Positions 18,274 to 30,517 of a stretch of DNA of 64,000 nt are shown here, piece after piece. The position numbers were made by a program, and so were the translations under genes. The notes beneath the pieces were generated by a model, which searched no databases, was not told the DNA's origin, and saw only the letters and a program-made list of their open reading frames with translations. Positions within the stretch are counted from its first letter, which is position 1. Each line of letters opens with the position of its first letter. Origin of the DNA: Methylococcaceae bacterium UBA7658 (GTDB taxonomy: Bacteria; Pseudomonadota; Gammaproteobacteria; Methylococcales; Methylomonadaceae); assembly GCA_002483425.1 (NCBI GenBank), contig DLHW01000064.1, forward strand, positions 36,610-100,609, given 5' to 3'.

Positions 18274-20787
18274 ATGCCTCATCGGAATTTTAAAAAAAGC
18301 GCGCCCCTTTCAACGATCTGCTCCCTTCCTGAGTTAGGTATGGACGAACAACACCTTATGACCGACTTCAAACGTTATTACGGTCATCGTCTAGGCCGGG
18401 ACGCGAACTGCCAGTCCCTCCATTATGCTTATGAAGCCTTATCGATGGCAATCAGCGACCGGCTCATCGAAAGGTGGAAAAAAACCTATAATGCTTACAA
18501 AGAGAGCGATTGTAAACGTGCGAACTATCTGTCCATGGAATTCCTAATGGGACGCACCCTTAGCAATGCGATGATCAATCTCGGGATTACGGATACCGCG
18601 CAAAAAGCGATGTACGAACTCGGTCTTGAAATCGAGGAACTTATCGACAGCGAATACGACGCCGGTCTCGGCAATGGCGGCTTAGGCCGTTTAGCCGCTT
18701 GTTTTATCGATAGTTGCGCGACGTTGCAATTACCCGTTACCGGCTACGGTTTACGTTACGAATACGGCATGTTTTCGCAATTGATCATCAACGGCGAACA
18801 AGTCGAAAAACCGGACCATTGGCTACGAAACGGCAATGTGTGGGAAATCGAACGCTTCGAATATAAACAAGTCATTAAATTCGGGGGCAGAACGGAAAGT
18901 CACATCGACGAACGCGGTAAAAAACGGGTATGCTGGGTGGATACGCACGATATATTAGCCGTCCCGTTCGACACGCCAGTACCCGGCTTCAGGAACAATA
19001 CCGTCAATACATTAAGACTCTGGAAAGCAACCGCAACTGAAGAGTTCGACTTACAAGAATTTAATGAAGGCGATTATGCCGAAGCCGTCGCCGCTAAAAA
19101 TAGCGCCGAAAATATCACTATGGTGTTGTACCCAAACGACGCCAGCGAAAACGGTAAAGTGCTGCGCCTAAAACAGCAATATTTACTAGCATCCGCCAGT
19201 TTGCAAGACGTAATGGCAATCTGGGTCGGAAGACACGGTAACGACTTTACCGATTTCGCGGCTAAAAACTGCTTTCAGCTTAACGACACCCATCCCAGCA
19301 TCGCAGTTGCCGAACTAATGCGCCTGTTAATGGACATTCACGGTCTGGAGTGGGAGCAAGCCTGGTCGATTACCAAAAACACCATGGCTTACACCAACCA
19401 CACCCTATTGCCGGAAGCGTTGGAACGTTGGTCGGTAAGCTTGTTCAAGCAGCTTTTGCCAAGACTCATGGAGATCATTTTTGAGATCAACGCCCATTTC
19501 CTAGCTGAAGTATCCGCTCATTGGCCGGGCGATAAAGACCGGTTAAACCGGATGTCTTTGATTGAAGAGGGACAAGAACAACATGTCCGCATGGCTTACC
19601 TAGCGATCGTCGGCAGTTTTTCGGTGAACGGTGTCGCCGCATTACATTCGAAACTCTTGCAACAAGGTCTGTTCCGCGACTTTTATGAACTCTGGCCGAA
19701 TAAATTTAACAATAAAACCAACGGCGTTACACCTAGACGGTGGCTGGCTTCATGTAACCCCGAACTGGCTAATTTAATTACGGAAACCATCGGCGGCGAC
19801 TGGCTGACCGATTTGTCCTTACTTAAAAATCTGGTGCCTTACGCCGACAAAAAAACTTTCCGCAAACGCTGGCAAGAAGTTCAACTCAATGCCAAACAAC
19901 GGCTTGTCGATCTTAAAAATCAGGAAAACGGCTTCGACTTGAGAGTCGATGCGCTTTTCGATGTGCAAGTAAAACGCATTCATGAATACAAGCGGCAACT
20001 CTTGAATGTATTACATGTTATCCATCTTTATGACCGTATCAAACGCGGCGACACCGCCAATTGGACTAACCGTTGCGTCTTAATCGGCGGTAAAGCCGCG
20101 CCCGGCTATTACATGGCCAAAAGAATTATCAAGTTGATTAATAATGTCGGTAGCGTTATCAATCACGACCCCGATGTCGGCGAAAAACTTAAACTGATAT
20201 TTCTACCCAATTACCGTGTCTCGGCAATGGAAATTATTTGTCCGGGCGCCGACCTGTCGGAACAAATTTCAACCGCCGGCAAAGAAGCCTCCGGCACCGG
20301 CAACATGAAATTCATGATGAACGGCGCTTTAACAATCGGGACATTGGACGGCGCCAATATCGAAATCCGCGAAGAAGTAGGCGATGAAAACTTCTTTTTA
20401 TTCGGTTTAACCGAAGACCAAGTGGAAACCATGCGCAACCATTACGATCCGCAAAGCATTATAGAAGGCGACGAAGATCTGAAACGGGTCATAAATCTGC
20501 TCGAATGGGGTCACTTTAACCAATTCGAACCGGGTATCTTCGATGCCGTTATCGGCTCGATGCGCAGCCCGCACGATCCTTGGATGACCGTTGCGGATTT
20601 CCGGAGTTTTGTCGAAGCGCAAAAACGGGTCGAAGCCGTATACCGGGATACCGACCGTTGGACCCGGATGAGCATTCTTAACACCGCCGCCAGCGGTAAA
20701 TTTTCAACCGACCGGACTATCACCGAATATAACGACGAAATCTGGAAATTAACGCCAGTTAAAGTAGACAACCCGCAATGTGACTAA
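18274..20787 (+). CDS. glgP: Glycogen/alpha-glucan phosphorylase
   Basis: The protein (837 residues from the ATG at 18274) has the length of bacterial glucan phosphorylases. NYLSMEFLMGRTL, GLGNGGLGRLAACFIDS and the late block GTGNMKFMMNGALTIGTLDG are family signatures. The last contains the Lys that binds pyridoxal phosphate (NMKFMMNG). It releases glucose 1-phosphate from glycogen with inorganic phosphate. A TTG four codons upstream (18262) also opens the frame, but GGAT at 18264-18267 sits 6 bases before the ATG and favours it. It stands alone, convergent with purB across a strong hairpin; no other glycogen gene is in the window. Confidence 0.96.
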   Translation: MPHRNFKKSAPLSTICSLPELGMDEQHLMTDFKRYYGHRLGRDANCQSLHYAYEALSMAISDRLIERWKKTYNAYKESDCKRANYLSMEFLMGRTLSNAMINLGITDTAQKAMYELGLEIEELIDSEYDAGLGNGGLGRLAACFIDSCATLQLPVTGYGLRYEYGMFSQLIINGEQVEKPDHWLRNGNVWEIERFEYKQVIKFGGRTESHIDERGKKRVCWVDTHDILAVPFDTPVPGFRNNTVNTLRLWKATATEEFDLQEFNEGDYAEAVAAKNSAENITMVLYPNDASENGKVLRLKQQYLLASASLQDVMAIWVGRHGNDFTDFAAKNCFQLNDTHPSIAVAELMRLLMDIHGLEWEQAWSITKNTMAYTNHTLLPEALERWSVSLFKQLLPRLMEIIFEINAHFLAEVSAHWPGDKDRLNRMSLIEEGQEQHVRMAYLAIVGSFSVNGVAALHSKLLQQGLFRDFYELWPNKFNNKTNGVTPRRWLASCNPELANLITETIGGDWLTDLSLLKNLVPYADKKTFRKRWQEVQLNAKQRLVDLKNQENGFDLRVDALFDVQVKRIHEYKRQLLNVLHVIHLYDRIKRGDTANWTNRCVLIGGKAAPGYYMAKRIIKLINNVGSVINHDPDVGEKLKLIFLPNYRVSAMEIICPGADLSEQISTAGKEASGTGNMKFMMNGALTIGTLDGANIEIREEVGDENFFLFGLTEDQVETMRNHYDPQSIIEGDEDLKRVINLLEWGHFNQFEPGIFDAVIGSMRSPHDPWMTVADFRSFVEAQKRVEAVYRDTDRWTRMSILNTAASGKFSTDRTITEYNDEIWKLTPVKVDNPQCD

Positions 20788-20807
20788 TTTATTTTTTATT
20801 GCATTCA

Positions 20808-20842
20808 AGCCCAACACGTTGATGATCCGAACGTGTTGGGCT
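20808..20842. terminator. Bidirectional hairpin between glgP and purB
   Basis: AGCCCAACACGTT (20808-20820) pairs perfectly with AACGTGTTGGGCT (20830-20842) around a 9-base loop, giving a 13-bp stem between two convergent genes. No long T-run follows on either strand, so it is a likely but not textbook terminator. Confidence 0.75.
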
Positions 20843-20857
20843 GTAGGATTTCTGCAT

Positions 20858-22246
<1,389 letters not shown>

Positions 22247-23350
22247 TTATTTAGAATATGATGTGTTCGATCTCGTTTCAATAACGCCACCGCCCAAACA
22301 GATTTCGCCTTGATAAAACACCACCGACTGGCCGGGAGTGATCGCTCGTTGCGGTTGCTTGAAAACCGCCCGGCAACGGTCGATGCCGACCGGCTCTAAG
22401 CGGCATGGCTGGTCCGGCTGCCGGTAACGGGTTTTCGCCGCACATTCGATTGGCTCTGTCGGCGGCTGATTACTACACCAGTCCAAACGGCTGGCTTCCA
22501 AGGTATTATGCAACATGAGAGGATGGTCATGACCTTGCCCGACGATCAGAACGTTATCGGTCAAATGCTTATCGAACACGTACCAAGGTTCATCCGGCGC
22601 ATCTTTTATTCCGCCGATGCCCAAACCTTGGCGCTGACCGAGGGTATAGTACATCAAGCCTTGATGAGTACCGATAAGCCGGCCGTCCGGCGTTCGTATT
22701 TCGCCGGGCTGGGCCGGCAGATAGCGTTGCAGAAACTCGGCAAACTTCCGTTCGCCGATAAAACAAATGCCTGTGCTGTCTTTTTTCCGGTAATTATCGA
22801 AACCGGCTTGCTGGGCGATTTGCCTGATTTCTGCTTTATAAAGATGACCGATTGGAAATAAGGTCCGCGCCAACTCATGCTGACCCAACGTATATAAAAA
22901 ATAACTTTGCTCCTTTGCCGGATCGAGTCCTTTAAGCAAGAAATGTTGGTCATCTTTGGTCTGAACGCGGGCATAATGACCGGTAGCAATGGCATCGGCG
23001 CCTAAATCCTGGATGGCGTGATCCAAGAACGCCTTAAATTTAACGTATTTATTGCACAGAATATCGGGATTAGGCGTGCGTCCCGCCTTAAATTCGGACA
23101 AAAACACCTCAAAGACATCATCCCAATATTCGCTGGCGAAATTCACCGTTTTCAATTCGATGCCTAACTTATCGCAGACTTGCTGAGCATCGGCAAGATC
23201 GGTCATTGCCGTGCAATATTCCGTACCGTCGTCCTCTTCCCAGTTTTTCATAAACAAGCCGGTTACTTGAAAGCCTTGCTCCAATAACAAAAGGGCTGTG
23301 ACGGACGAATCGACCCCGCCTGACATGCCGGCGACAATACGTTTAGCCAT
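22247..23350 (-). CDS. mnmA: tRNA-specific 2-thiouridylase MnmA
   Basis: The 367-residue protein begins with the PP-loop ATP-binding motif [27 protein letters not shown] holds the first catalytic Cys and [12 protein letters not shown] the second; together they form the transient disulfide during sulfur transfer. It makes 2-thiouridine at the wobble position of tRNA for Lys, Glu and Gln. The start ATG overlaps the end of the Nudix gene by 8 bases, and purB follows 21 bases later. Nudix-mnmA-purB is a common gammaproteobacterial order. Confidence 0.98.
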   Translation of the reverse strand: MAKRIVAGMSGGVDSSVTALLLLEQGFQVTGLFMKNWEEDDGTEYCTAMTDLADAQQVCDKLGIELKTVNFASEYWDDVFEVFLSEFKAGRTPNPDILCNKYVKFKAFLDHAIQDLGADAIATGHYARVQTKDDQHFLLKGLDPAKEQSYFLYTLGQHELARTLFPIGHLYKAEIRQIAQQAGFDNYRKKDSTGICFIGERKFAEFLQRYLPAQPGEIRTPDGRLIGTHQGLMYYTLGQRQGLGIGGIKDAPDEPWYVFDKHLTDNVLIVGQGHDHPLMLHNTLEASRLDWCSNQPPTEPIECAAKTRYRQPDQPCRLEPVGIDRCRAVFKQPQRAITPGQSVVFYQGEICLGGGVIETRSNTSYSK

Positions 23351-23804
23351 GTGTTGAATCGAGAAAGGTTTTCAGCATCGCTAATGGATAACGCTGACCG
23401 CTTATGTATTCATCCACTGCAATCATTACCAATGGGCTGCGCAAACGGTTTTTTTGCGATTGAATCTCTTGCGAGGTCAACCAGTGAATCGCAACAATGC
23501 CTTCATCAAGCGGAAGGGCTGAGTCGTAACTATGGCATTGCCCGGTAAAGCAATACCTTAAAAAAGTTGTCGATTTCTGCGACCTGCGCCAAAGTTGAAT
23601 AGACATGAGCGCATCAGGCTCAAATTGCCAGCCGGTTTCTTCTAGAACTTCGCGCTTGACGGCATCAACCAAACTTTCGCTTTCTTCAAGATGCCCGGCG
23701 GGCTGGTTAAACTGCAAACCGCTGGAAGTCTGCTCTTCCACCAGCAAAAACTTGCCTTCCCGCTCAATGACAGCGGCAACCGTTACGTGCGGCTTCCACA
23801 CCAT
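23343..23804 (-). CDS. nudJ: Nudix hydrolase, NudJ-like
   Basis: The 153-residue protein carries a complete Nudix box: [16 protein letters not shown] then VLEETGW, fitting GX5EX7REUXEEXGU with all acidic metal ligands. The preceding [17 protein letters not shown] is the usual first strand. NudJ of E. coli hydrolyses thiamine pyrophosphates and nucleoside di- and triphosphates, and its gene also sits just before mnmA; context and length support the same assignment here. Substrate choice cannot be read from sequence. Translation of mnmA starts 8 bases before its end. Confidence 0.85.
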   Translation of the reverse strand: MVWKPHVTVAAVIEREGKFLLVEEQTSSGLQFNQPAGHLEESESLVDAVKREVLEETGWQFEPDALMSIQLWRRSQKSTTFLRYCFTGQCHSYDSALPLDEGIVAIHWLTSQEIQSQKNRLRSPLVMIAVDEYISGQRYPLAMLKTFLDSTHG

Positions 23805-24244
23805 TATTCATTCCAACCAAATTAAACCGGTATTTTACAAGATTTATCCCATTCATTACGGCAAAGATTGCTCGCTTCTTTGGCAATGATTTTTATAGCC
23901 GGTTATTTTGCGCTGATACCTACACTTTAAGCAACAAAATCACCGTCATTCAAACCTCGCTCTTGGCAATCTATGCAAAATGGCGGTTATTCATAAAATA
24001 ATAAGCGGCTCATTGAACTCATTGCATCGTATAAAAGTCGTCGATAAAAGTAATTCATGTTTAATCCAGTCATTTATTAGAATAGCTCTGATAAAGTACT
24101 TCGACATGGTCGGTTCCAAACGGACATAAAAGTAGCATTTGATTTTTTCTTAGTGTGCTTATATAACCGCTTGCGCCCCTGGATAGCAGCGAAATCAACT
24201 TGTTCAGAGCTTTCTCAACCCCCTACTGCTCGCAGGAGCCTAAA
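23805..24244. other. Intergenic region between divergent genes, no gene seen
   Basis: These 440 bases lie between the Nudix gene (minus) and the lipoprotein gene (plus). They are AT-rich with no convincing open frame, tRNA or strong hairpin. Promoters for both flanking genes must lie here, but I could not place them. Confidence 0.5.
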
Positions 24245-24634
24245 ATGATAAAAAACGGATTAATGATTATGGTTTTTTTTCTGTACGCTTGCACCGGTAA
24301 GTTAACCAAATCCAATCCGGCGAATACCGAATACTTCTCGGATGCGAGCGACTGTATTCGTGCTTCCGAACGAAAAGAATACGTTAAAGTGCCTACCGGA
24401 CTGTCATTTTCAGTGATTGAAATTCCTCTCAGCACCGATGCAGAGACTTTTCGGCTGTGCATGAAATATAAAGGACATCCGGTAACCACCGGCAAAGAAA
24501 ACCCCAGCGCTTATCTTTCTATCGCCCGCGCCTGCCTACAGGCCGCCCGTAAATCGTCAAATCCGGACCGGGATTATGCCCATTGTGTAGGGCAAGGAAA
24601 GATTACCGTTGAAACAATACCGCCGGATAAGTAA
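24245..24634 (+). CDS. Small predicted lipoprotein of unknown function
   Basis: The 129-residue product starts MIKNGLMIMVFFLYACTGKL. The short hydrophobic stretch ending in LYAC looks like a lipoprotein signal with Cys16 as the lipidated residue, although Tyr before the last position is unusual. The mature part has four Cys (DCIRA, LCMKY, ACLQA, HCVGQ), suited to two disulfides in the periplasm. AGGAG lies 6 bases before the ATG at 24245, which settles this start over a frame 15 codons longer. I do not recognise the family. It stands alone, 248 bases before clpS. Confidence 0.72.
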   Translation: MIKNGLMIMVFFLYACTGKLTKSNPANTEYFSDASDCIRASERKEYVKVPTGLSFSVIEIPLSTDAETFRLCMKYKGHPVTTGKENPSAYLSIARACLQAARKSSNPDRDYAHCVGQGKITVETIPPDK

Positions 24635-24882
24635 GTAGTCATTCATCGGAAATTTAGGCATTCGTAAAGCAACTATCCAAAACGATTAGATAGCCTTTAT
24701 TGGTTTTTTTTAATACCCTGAGAGCCGCCGGTTTGAACTAACAGCAACAGAACTGTCCAAACTAGCGGTTTAAATAATTGTGTTCCATAGCGCAAAGCAG
24801 TTTTGAATTTATTGTTATAATTAGGTTGAATTCTGCCACTATCAGCATTATGTTAGTAATATGATTTTAATGACGGTTTGTT

Positions 24883-25206
24883 ATGTCTGAGTTTGAGCCT
24901 TATCGAGATAACGATCAAGGACTGGCTCTTCAACCGGCTAAGCCCCTGTTGAAGAAGCCGCCCTTGTATAAAGTTATCTTACTCAATGACGATTTTACCC
25001 CCATGGGTTTTGTTATTGATATTTTGATGCATTTTTTCGGTATGCCCGAAGACAAAGCTACCCGGGTCATGTTGCAAATTCACACCCAAGGCGTCGGCGT
25101 CTGCGGAACTTATACCAAAGATGTTGCAGAAACCAAAGTGTGTATCGTCAACGAATATTCGCGGGAACATCAACACCCGTTGTTATGCTCAATGGAAGAA
25201 ATGTAA
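24883..25206 (+). CDS. clpS: ClpS adaptor protein of ClpAP
   Basis: The 107-residue protein has the ClpS core: KPPLYKVILLNDDFTPMGFV with the N-degron-binding NDD and the Met gate region, then VMLQIHTQGVGVCGTYTKDVAETK. It delivers N-end-rule substrates to ClpA. The flexible first 30 residues (RDNDQGLALQPAKP) are the extension that engages the ClpA pore. It starts at ATG 24883 and ends 12 bases before clpA, as in most gammaproteobacteria. Confidence 0.97.
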   Translation: MSEFEPYRDNDQGLALQPAKPLLKKPPLYKVILLNDDFTPMGFVIDILMHFFGMPEDKATRVMLQIHTQGVGVCGTYTKDVAETKVCIVNEYSREHQHPLLCSMEEM

Positions 25207-25218
25207 CTTGGAGCGTAT

Positions 25219-27489
25219 ATGCTAAGTAAAGAACTTGAAGTGACATTGAACAATGCCTTTAAAAATGCCCACGACAAGCGTCATGAATTTATCACGGTCG
25301 AGCATTTATTGTTGGCTTTACTTGATAACGCCTCGGCGGAAGCCGTAATGCTAGCCTGCGGGTGCGATATCAAAGCCCTGCGCGGTCAACTGACCCAGTT
25401 TATCGATGAAACGATTTCTCTGATCCCCGACGGAGTTCAACGCGACACCCAGCCTACGCTCGGATTCCAGCGGGTTTTACAACGTGCGGTCTTTCATGTG
25501 CAAGCTTCCGACAAAAAAGAAGTCACCGGCGCAAATTTATTTGTCGCACTATTCAGCGAGCAAGACTCGCACGCCGTTTACTTATTAAATAAGCAAGATA
25601 TTTCTAGACTTGACGTGGTCAATTATCTTGCCCACGGCATTTCTAAAATCGACCAGGATAATTCAAGTTCCGACGACCAAGCCACCGACTCTAATGTGCA
25701 AGACGCCGAATCCGCCGGAAGTCCGTTAGAAAAATACACAGTGAATTTGAATGATGAAGCGCTGAAAGGCCGGATTGATCCTTTAATCGGTAGAGAACTT
25801 GAAGTCGAGCGAACGATTCAAGTGCTTTGCCGCCGCCGGAAAAATAACCCTTTGCTGGTGGGCGAAGCCGGTGTCGGCAAAACCGCGATAGCCGAAGGGC
25901 TGGCAAAACGCATCGTAGAAGAAAACGTCCCCGAAATCCTGTTGAATCATGTGATTTACTCCCTAGATTTAGGCGCTTTAGTAGCTGGAACGAAATACCG
26001 GGGCGATTTTGAAAAACGCTTAAAAGCTCTGATCAACAACCTCAAAGTCAGACCGGACGCCATTCTGTTTATCGACGAAATCCATACCATCATCGGTGCC
26101 GGTTCGGCATCGGGCGGGACAATGGACGCTTCAAACTTAATCAAACCCATGCTGGCGGCGGGGCAATTGCGTTGTATCGGCTCGACAACTTACCAAGAGT
26201 ACCGCGGCGTATTCGAAAAAGACCATGCCTTAGCGCGCCGTTTCCAAAAAATCGATATCCTCGAACCTTCGGTTGAAGATACTGTACTGATTTTAAAGGG
26301 TTTGAAATCGCGTTTTGAAGAGCATCACGACGTCACCTACTCAGCGGAAGCGCTCCGTTTAGCCGCCGAATTATCCGATCGTTACATTACGGACCGGCAT
26401 TTGCCGGACAAGGCTATCGATGTCATCGACGAAGCAGGCGCTAAACAGCGCATGACCACGGCAAGCGACCGGAAAGCCATTATCGGTGTGATGGAAATTG
26501 AAGAAATCGTTTCGAAAATCGCCAGAGTTCCCGCAAAATCGGTTTCAACCAACGACATTGAAAAACTTGCGAATTTGGAGAAAAACCTCAAAATGCTGGT
26601 TTTCGGACAAGACGAAGCCATTTCCGCATTGGTGACAGCAATCAAACTGGCTAGAGCCGGACTCCGGGAAGCGCAAAAAACAATCGGTTCATTTCTGTTC
26701 GCGGGTCCTACCGGCGTCGGTAAAACCGAAGTCACCCGCCAGCTAGCCAAAGTCTTAGGTATCGAATTGATCCGCTTTGATATGTCCGAATATATGGAAC
26801 GCCATACGGTCTCCAGATTGATCGGCGCACCGCCCGGCTATATCGGTTTCGACCAAGGCGGCTTATTGACGGAACAAATCAGCAAACATCCCCATGCCGT
26901 TTTATTGCTCGATGAAATTGAAAAAGCTCATCCCGATGTCTTCAACCTGTTGTTACAGGTGATGGACCACGGCGCGTTAACAGACACTAATGGGCGTAAA
27001 GCCGATTTCCGCAATGTGATTATGGTCATGACGACCAATGCCGGGGCCGAGGAAAGCAGCCGCGCCTCTATCGGATTTACTCAGCAAGATCATGCCACCG
27101 ACAGTTTAAAAGTGATCGAAAAAGGCTTTTCGCCCGAATTCCGTAACCGTCTGGACGCGATTATTCAATTCAAACCGCTCGACATCTCAATTGTCGGTCA
27201 TGTGGTGGATAAATTCATTTTTGAACTGGAAGCGTTACTTGCGGATAAACAGGTGACTTTATCGCTCGACCCCGAAGCGCGCTTATGGCTTGCGGAAAAC
27301 GGCTGCGACCCAAAAATGGGGGCGAGACCGATGGCGCGATTAATACAGGAAAAAATCAAAAAACCGTTAGCAAACGATTTATTATTCGGCAGATTGGCGC
27401 ACGGCGGCAATGTTCGTGTCTATTTGGAAGATAACGAACTTCGGTTTGCGATTGAGAGCAAGGAACTAGCCGTTTCTGAAAACAACTGA
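25219..27489 (+). CDS. clpA: ATP-dependent Clp protease ATPase subunit ClpA
   Basis: The 756-residue protein has the ClpA layout: an N-domain of two Clp repeats (1-145), a first AAA+ module with GEAGVGKT (215-222) and LFIDEIHTI, and a second with GPTGVGKTE (near 500) and [10 protein letters not shown]. No ClpB-type middle coiled coil is present. SIGFTQQD after the second module is the IGF/IGL loop that docks on ClpP. It unfolds substrates for ClpP degradation. GGAG lies 6 bases before the ATG at 25219. Its neighbours clpS (before) and infA (after, convergent) match the E. coli order. Confidence 0.98.
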   Translation: MLSKELEVTLNNAFKNAHDKRHEFITVEHLLLALLDNASAEAVMLACGCDIKALRGQLTQFIDETISLIPDGVQRDTQPTLGFQRVLQRAVFHVQASDKKEVTGANLFVALFSEQDSHAVYLLNKQDISRLDVVNYLAHGISKIDQDNSSSDDQATDSNVQDAESAGSPLEKYTVNLNDEALKGRIDPLIGRELEVERTIQVLCRRRKNNPLLVGEAGVGKTAIAEGLAKRIVEENVPEILLNHVIYSLDLGALVAGTKYRGDFEKRLKALINNLKVRPDAILFIDEIHTIIGAGSASGGTMDASNLIKPMLAAGQLRCIGSTTYQEYRGVFEKDHALARRFQKIDILEPSVEDTVLILKGLKSRFEEHHDVTYSAEALRLAAELSDRYITDRHLPDKAIDVIDEAGAKQRMTTASDRKAIIGVMEIEEIVSKIARVPAKSVSTNDIEKLANLEKNLKMLVFGQDEAISALVTAIKLARAGLREAQKTIGSFLFAGPTGVGKTEVTRQLAKVLGIELIRFDMSEYMERHTVSRLIGAPPGYIGFDQGGLLTEQISKHPHAVLLLDEIEKAHPDVFNLLLQVMDHGALTDTNGRKADFRNVIMVMTTNAGAEESSRASIGFTQQDHATDSLKVIEKGFSPEFRNRLDAIIQFKPLDISIVGHVVDKFIFELEALLADKQVTLSLDPEARLWLAENGCDPKMGARPMARLIQEKIKKPLANDLLFGRLAHGGNVRVYLEDNELRFAIESKELAVSENN

Positions 27490-27497
27490 GAGGACGC

Positions 27498-27527
27498 GTT
27501 TCGTTTGAAAATAATTACAAACGAAAC
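27498..27527. terminator. Hairpin between convergent clpA and infA
   Basis: GTTTCGTTTG (27498-27507) and CAAACGAAAC (27518-27527) form a perfect 10-bp stem with a 10-base AT loop, placed 8 bases after the clpA stop and 4 bases after the infA stop on the other strand. No T-run follows, so termination efficiency is uncertain. Confidence 0.65.
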
Positions 27528-27531
27528 AAAC

Positions 27532-27750
27532 TTAGCGCATACGGAATGAAATGCGGCCTTTAGTTAAATCATAAGGCGTCATTTCAACTTTAACGCTATC
27601 GCCGGTCAGAATACGGATGTAATGTTTACGCATCTTACCCGAAATATGCGCGGTAACAATATGCCCATTTTCCAGCTGCACTCTAAACATGGTATTAGGC
27701 AAGGTATCGATCACCTTCCCTTCCATTTCAATTTGATCTTCTTTCGCCAT
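27532..27750 (-). CDS. infA: Translation initiation factor IF-1
   Basis: The 72-residue product [20 protein letters not shown] and the block [17 protein letters not shown] are the complete OB-fold of bacterial IF-1, which blocks the ribosomal A site during initiation. The length is exactly that of E. coli IF-1. It is convergent with clpA, the usual gammaproteobacterial arrangement. Confidence 0.99.
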   Translation of the reverse strand: MAKEDQIEMEGKVIDTLPNTMFRVQLENGHIVTAHISGKMRKHYIRILTGDSVKVEMTPYDLTKGRISFRMR

Positions 27751-27836
27751 AAATAATAACCTTTAAATTAAACCCAAAATTATAACATAGCAGTGCTATC
27801 TTCAATAGCAAGGCTTTCGGTGGAATTAAAACACCG

Positions 27837-28388
27837 TTACGTTTCTGAATTAACGGCGCTTCGATTCTCGAATAATTTAAAATATTCGCTTTCGGAGATA
27901 ATATCCAAAGAATTCTCCACCCGGTCTAAATAGACCTTACCGTCTAAATGATCGGCCTCATGCTGAAAAACTCTTGCAACAAAATCATAGAACAGTTGCT
28001 CGGTTGGACGTCCGGATTCGTCGATATAATTCACCCTGATCGTCTTATAACGCGGCACTAAAGCACGAATGCCCGGAATGCTCAAACAACCTTCCCAGTC
28101 TTTTTCCTGCTCGTCCGACAACGCCTGGAAAGCCGGATTTATCATAACTGTAGGCTGCATTAGCGGCGCTTTGGGATAACGTGGCGTCGGCTTGGAAGCG
28201 ACAATTATAATCCGCTTTAATTCGCCCATCTGCGGCGCCGCCAAACCAACACCTTGGGTATTTCCTAAAGCGGCTTTCATAGATTCTATAAGACGGCGTA
28301 TTACCGGACTGTCCGCCTTAGCTACCGTTTCAGACTTTTGCCGTAATACCTTTGCGCCTAATTGGAAGATTTCGCAATGTTGAGTCAT
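27837..28388 (-). CDS. def: Peptide deformylase
   Basis: All three peptide deformylase motifs are present in 183 residues: GVGLAAPQ, EGCLSIPG (Cys metal ligand) and QHEADHLDG (two His ligands and the catalytic Glu). The enzyme removes the formyl group from nascent proteins. The gene is not next to fmt or rsmB, where the main def gene usually sits, so this may be a second paralogue; that cannot be tested inside the window. Its ATG overlaps the ppk1 stop by 4 bases (ATGA), showing tight translational coupling to polyphosphate kinase. Confidence 0.93.
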   Translation of the reverse strand: MTQHCEIFQLGAKVLRQKSETVAKADSPVIRRLIESMKAALGNTQGVGLAAPQMGELKRIIIVASKPTPRYPKAPLMQPTVMINPAFQALSDEQEKDWEGCLSIPGIRALVPRYKTIRVNYIDESGRPTEQLFYDFVARVFQHEADHLDGKVYLDRVENSLDIISESEYFKLFENRSAVNSET

Positions 28389-30517
28389 GGCTGAATTTGT
28401 AATTCTTGTAATAATGCATTCTGAGCTTGCACAATTTTTTCATCTTCTTTTCGTTCGATTCGTTTGTAACTGCCGTCGGATTGCAATAGCCAAGCTTGAC
28501 TGTTGTCTTTTAAATAGCGTTCCAAATCGTATAAAACGCGATTTTGCAACTGTTTGCTTTCAATCGGGAAACACGCTTCTACCCGTTGAAACATATTTCG
28601 ATCCATTAAATCGGCGCTGGATGCAAACACTTCCCAATTGCCGCCGTTTTCAAAGGCGTAAACCCGGGCATGCTCTAAAAACCGCCCTATGATCGAACGC
28701 ACCTCGATATTGTCCGAAACACCCGGAATTCCCGGCCTCAAACAACAGATACCGCGCACAATCAGTTTTATTTTTACTCCGGCTTGCGATGCCCGGTATA
28801 AGGTTTGGATAGCTTGCTGTTCGACAACCGCATTAACTTTGATAATAATGCTGGCTTTTTGACCTGCCTTAGCATGTTCGATTTCTCGTTCTATTCTTTC
28901 AATAATTCCGGTATGCAAGGTAAACGGCGATTGCAGTAATTTATTTAATTTGCTGACTTTGCCTAGACTGGTTAGCTGGGTAAATATTCGCCTCACATCT
29001 TCGCCTAAATCTTTATCGCAACTAAATAACCCGTAATCGGTATACAACTGCGCCGTTTTCGGGTGGTAGTTGCCGGTGCCTAAATGCACATAATTCCGTA
29101 GCTCTTTGCCTTCCCGCTTCAACACCAAACACATTTTAGCGTGGGTCTTATAACCCACCACACCGTACACCACATTCACCGCCGCTTCCTGTAATTTAGA
29201 CGCCAAACTGATATTATCTTTTTCATCGAACCGTGCTCTTAACTCAATCACTACTGTCACTTCTTTGCCGACTTTCGCGGCTTTAATGAGCGCGTTGACA
29301 ATGGGAGAATCGACCCCGGTACGGTACAGCGTTTGCTTAATAACCAGCACATCGGGAGAAACCGAGGCTTGCCGGATAAATTCAACAACGGGTGAAAACG
29401 ATTCAAAGGGATGATGGAGCAAGATATCTTGCCGCTTAATCGCGTCAAAAATATCCCCGCTCGGCAACAATTGATGAGGCGTACTGGGTTTGAAAGGACT
29501 AAACTTCAAATCCGGCCGGTCGACTAAAGCGATAATCGCCTGCAACCGGTTCAAATTAACCGGACCATCTACCAGAAACAGCCGGTCTCGAGTCATTTCA
29601 AAACGGTCGAGTAGAAAACTAACCGTTTCATCCGGACAATTGGCGTCGATTTCCAACCGGACTTCATCGCCGTAATTGCGCATCGCCAGTTCGCCTTGCA
29701 CCGCAAGCAGTAAGTCGTCGATGGCGTCATCGTCAACGAACAGATCCGAATTCCGGGTAACGCGGAATTGATAACAGCCTTTAACCGTCATGCCGCTGAA
29801 TAAGCCGCCGACGAAAGCATGAATAATCGACGACAGAAACACAAAATCGGCAGGTCCGCTAAGCGTTTCTTCTTCCGGTAATTTGATAATACGGGGTAAC
29901 GACCTGGGCGCTTGCAAAACGGCTCGGCCGCTGTTGCGGCCAAAAGCGTCTTTTCCCGTCAGCGAAATAATAAAATTCAAGCTTTTATTCAAGATTCGCG
30001 GAAACGGATGCGCCGAATCCAAACCGACCGGCGTAAGAATAGGCAATAACTGGTCGTTGAAATAGGTTTGCAACCAATTATGTTGCGTGGAGGTCCATTC
30101 GGTTCGACGAATAAACCGGATGTTTTCGGCGCCCAGCAATGGAATAAGCAGATTATTGAGTACCTCGTATTGCTCGGCTACCAATTCATGAGCGTGCAAA
30201 GAAATAAGTTCTAACTGTTCGACCGGATTCAAACCGTCCTGCCCGGCTAGCTTGGGGTCGATTACCGCCATCTGGATCAAGCCGGCGACTCGCACTTCGT
30301 AAAACTCATCGAGATTTGAGCAAGAAATACACAAGTAATTAAGCCGCTCCATTAAAGGCACATTTTCATCCTTGGCTTGCGCTAATACCCGTTTATTGAA
30401 TTCGAGCAAACTCAGTTCCCTGTTGATGAATAACGCAGGATTTTTTAAATCTACCGGTTTATACTCAACCGGTTCGGACGAAGCTTGAGGCTTCTTCTGG
30501 GCAACGAGGCCGTTCAA
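28385..30517 (-). CDS. ppk1: Polyphosphate kinase 1
   Basis: The 710-residue protein shows the PPK1 domain order: N-terminal helical domain (FINRELSLLEFNKRVL), head domain, and two phospholipase-D-like catalytic domains. VGYKTHAKMCLV holds the His that becomes phosphorylated during polyphosphate synthesis from ATP, and HHPFESFSPVVEF and LGTGNYHPKTA are further family blocks. The start is a TTG at 30517 with AGGAG 8 bases upstream; this TTG overlaps the stop of the methyltransferase gene (TTGA), so translation is coupled. No ppx gene is adjacent. Confidence 0.95.
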   Translation of the reverse strand: MNGLVAQKKPQASSEPVEYKPVDLKNPALFINRELSLLEFNKRVLAQAKDENVPLMERLNYLCISCSNLDEFYEVRVAGLIQMAVIDPKLAGQDGLNPVEQLELISLHAHELVAEQYEVLNNLLIPLLGAENIRFIRRTEWTSTQHNWLQTYFNDQLLPILTPVGLDSAHPFPRILNKSLNFIISLTGKDAFGRNSGRAVLQAPRSLPRIIKLPEEETLSGPADFVFLSSIIHAFVGGLFSGMTVKGCYQFRVTRNSDLFVDDDAIDDLLLAVQGELAMRNYGDEVRLEIDANCPDETVSFLLDRFEMTRDRLFLVDGPVNLNRLQAIIALVDRPDLKFSPFKPSTPHQLLPSGDIFDAIKRQDILLHHPFESFSPVVEFIRQASVSPDVLVIKQTLYRTGVDSPIVNALIKAAKVGKEVTVVIELRARFDEKDNISLASKLQEAAVNVVYGVVGYKTHAKMCLVLKREGKELRNYVHLGTGNYHPKTAQLYTDYGLFSCDKDLGEDVRRIFTQLTSLGKVSKLNKLLQSPFTLHTGIIERIEREIEHAKAGQKASIIIKVNAVVEQQAIQTLYRASQAGVKIKLIVRGICCLRPGIPGVSDNIEVRSIIGRFLEHARVYAFENGGNWEVFASSADLMDRNMFQRVEACFPIESKQLQNRVLYDLERYLKDNSQAWLLQSDGSYKRIERKEDEKIVQAQNALLQELQIQP

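Noticed and set aside
24660..24730. Possible terminator after the small lipoprotein gene
   Set aside because: CTATC and GATAG can pair for only 5 bp around a 10-base loop, and the T-run starts about 10 bases later; too weak to annotate.
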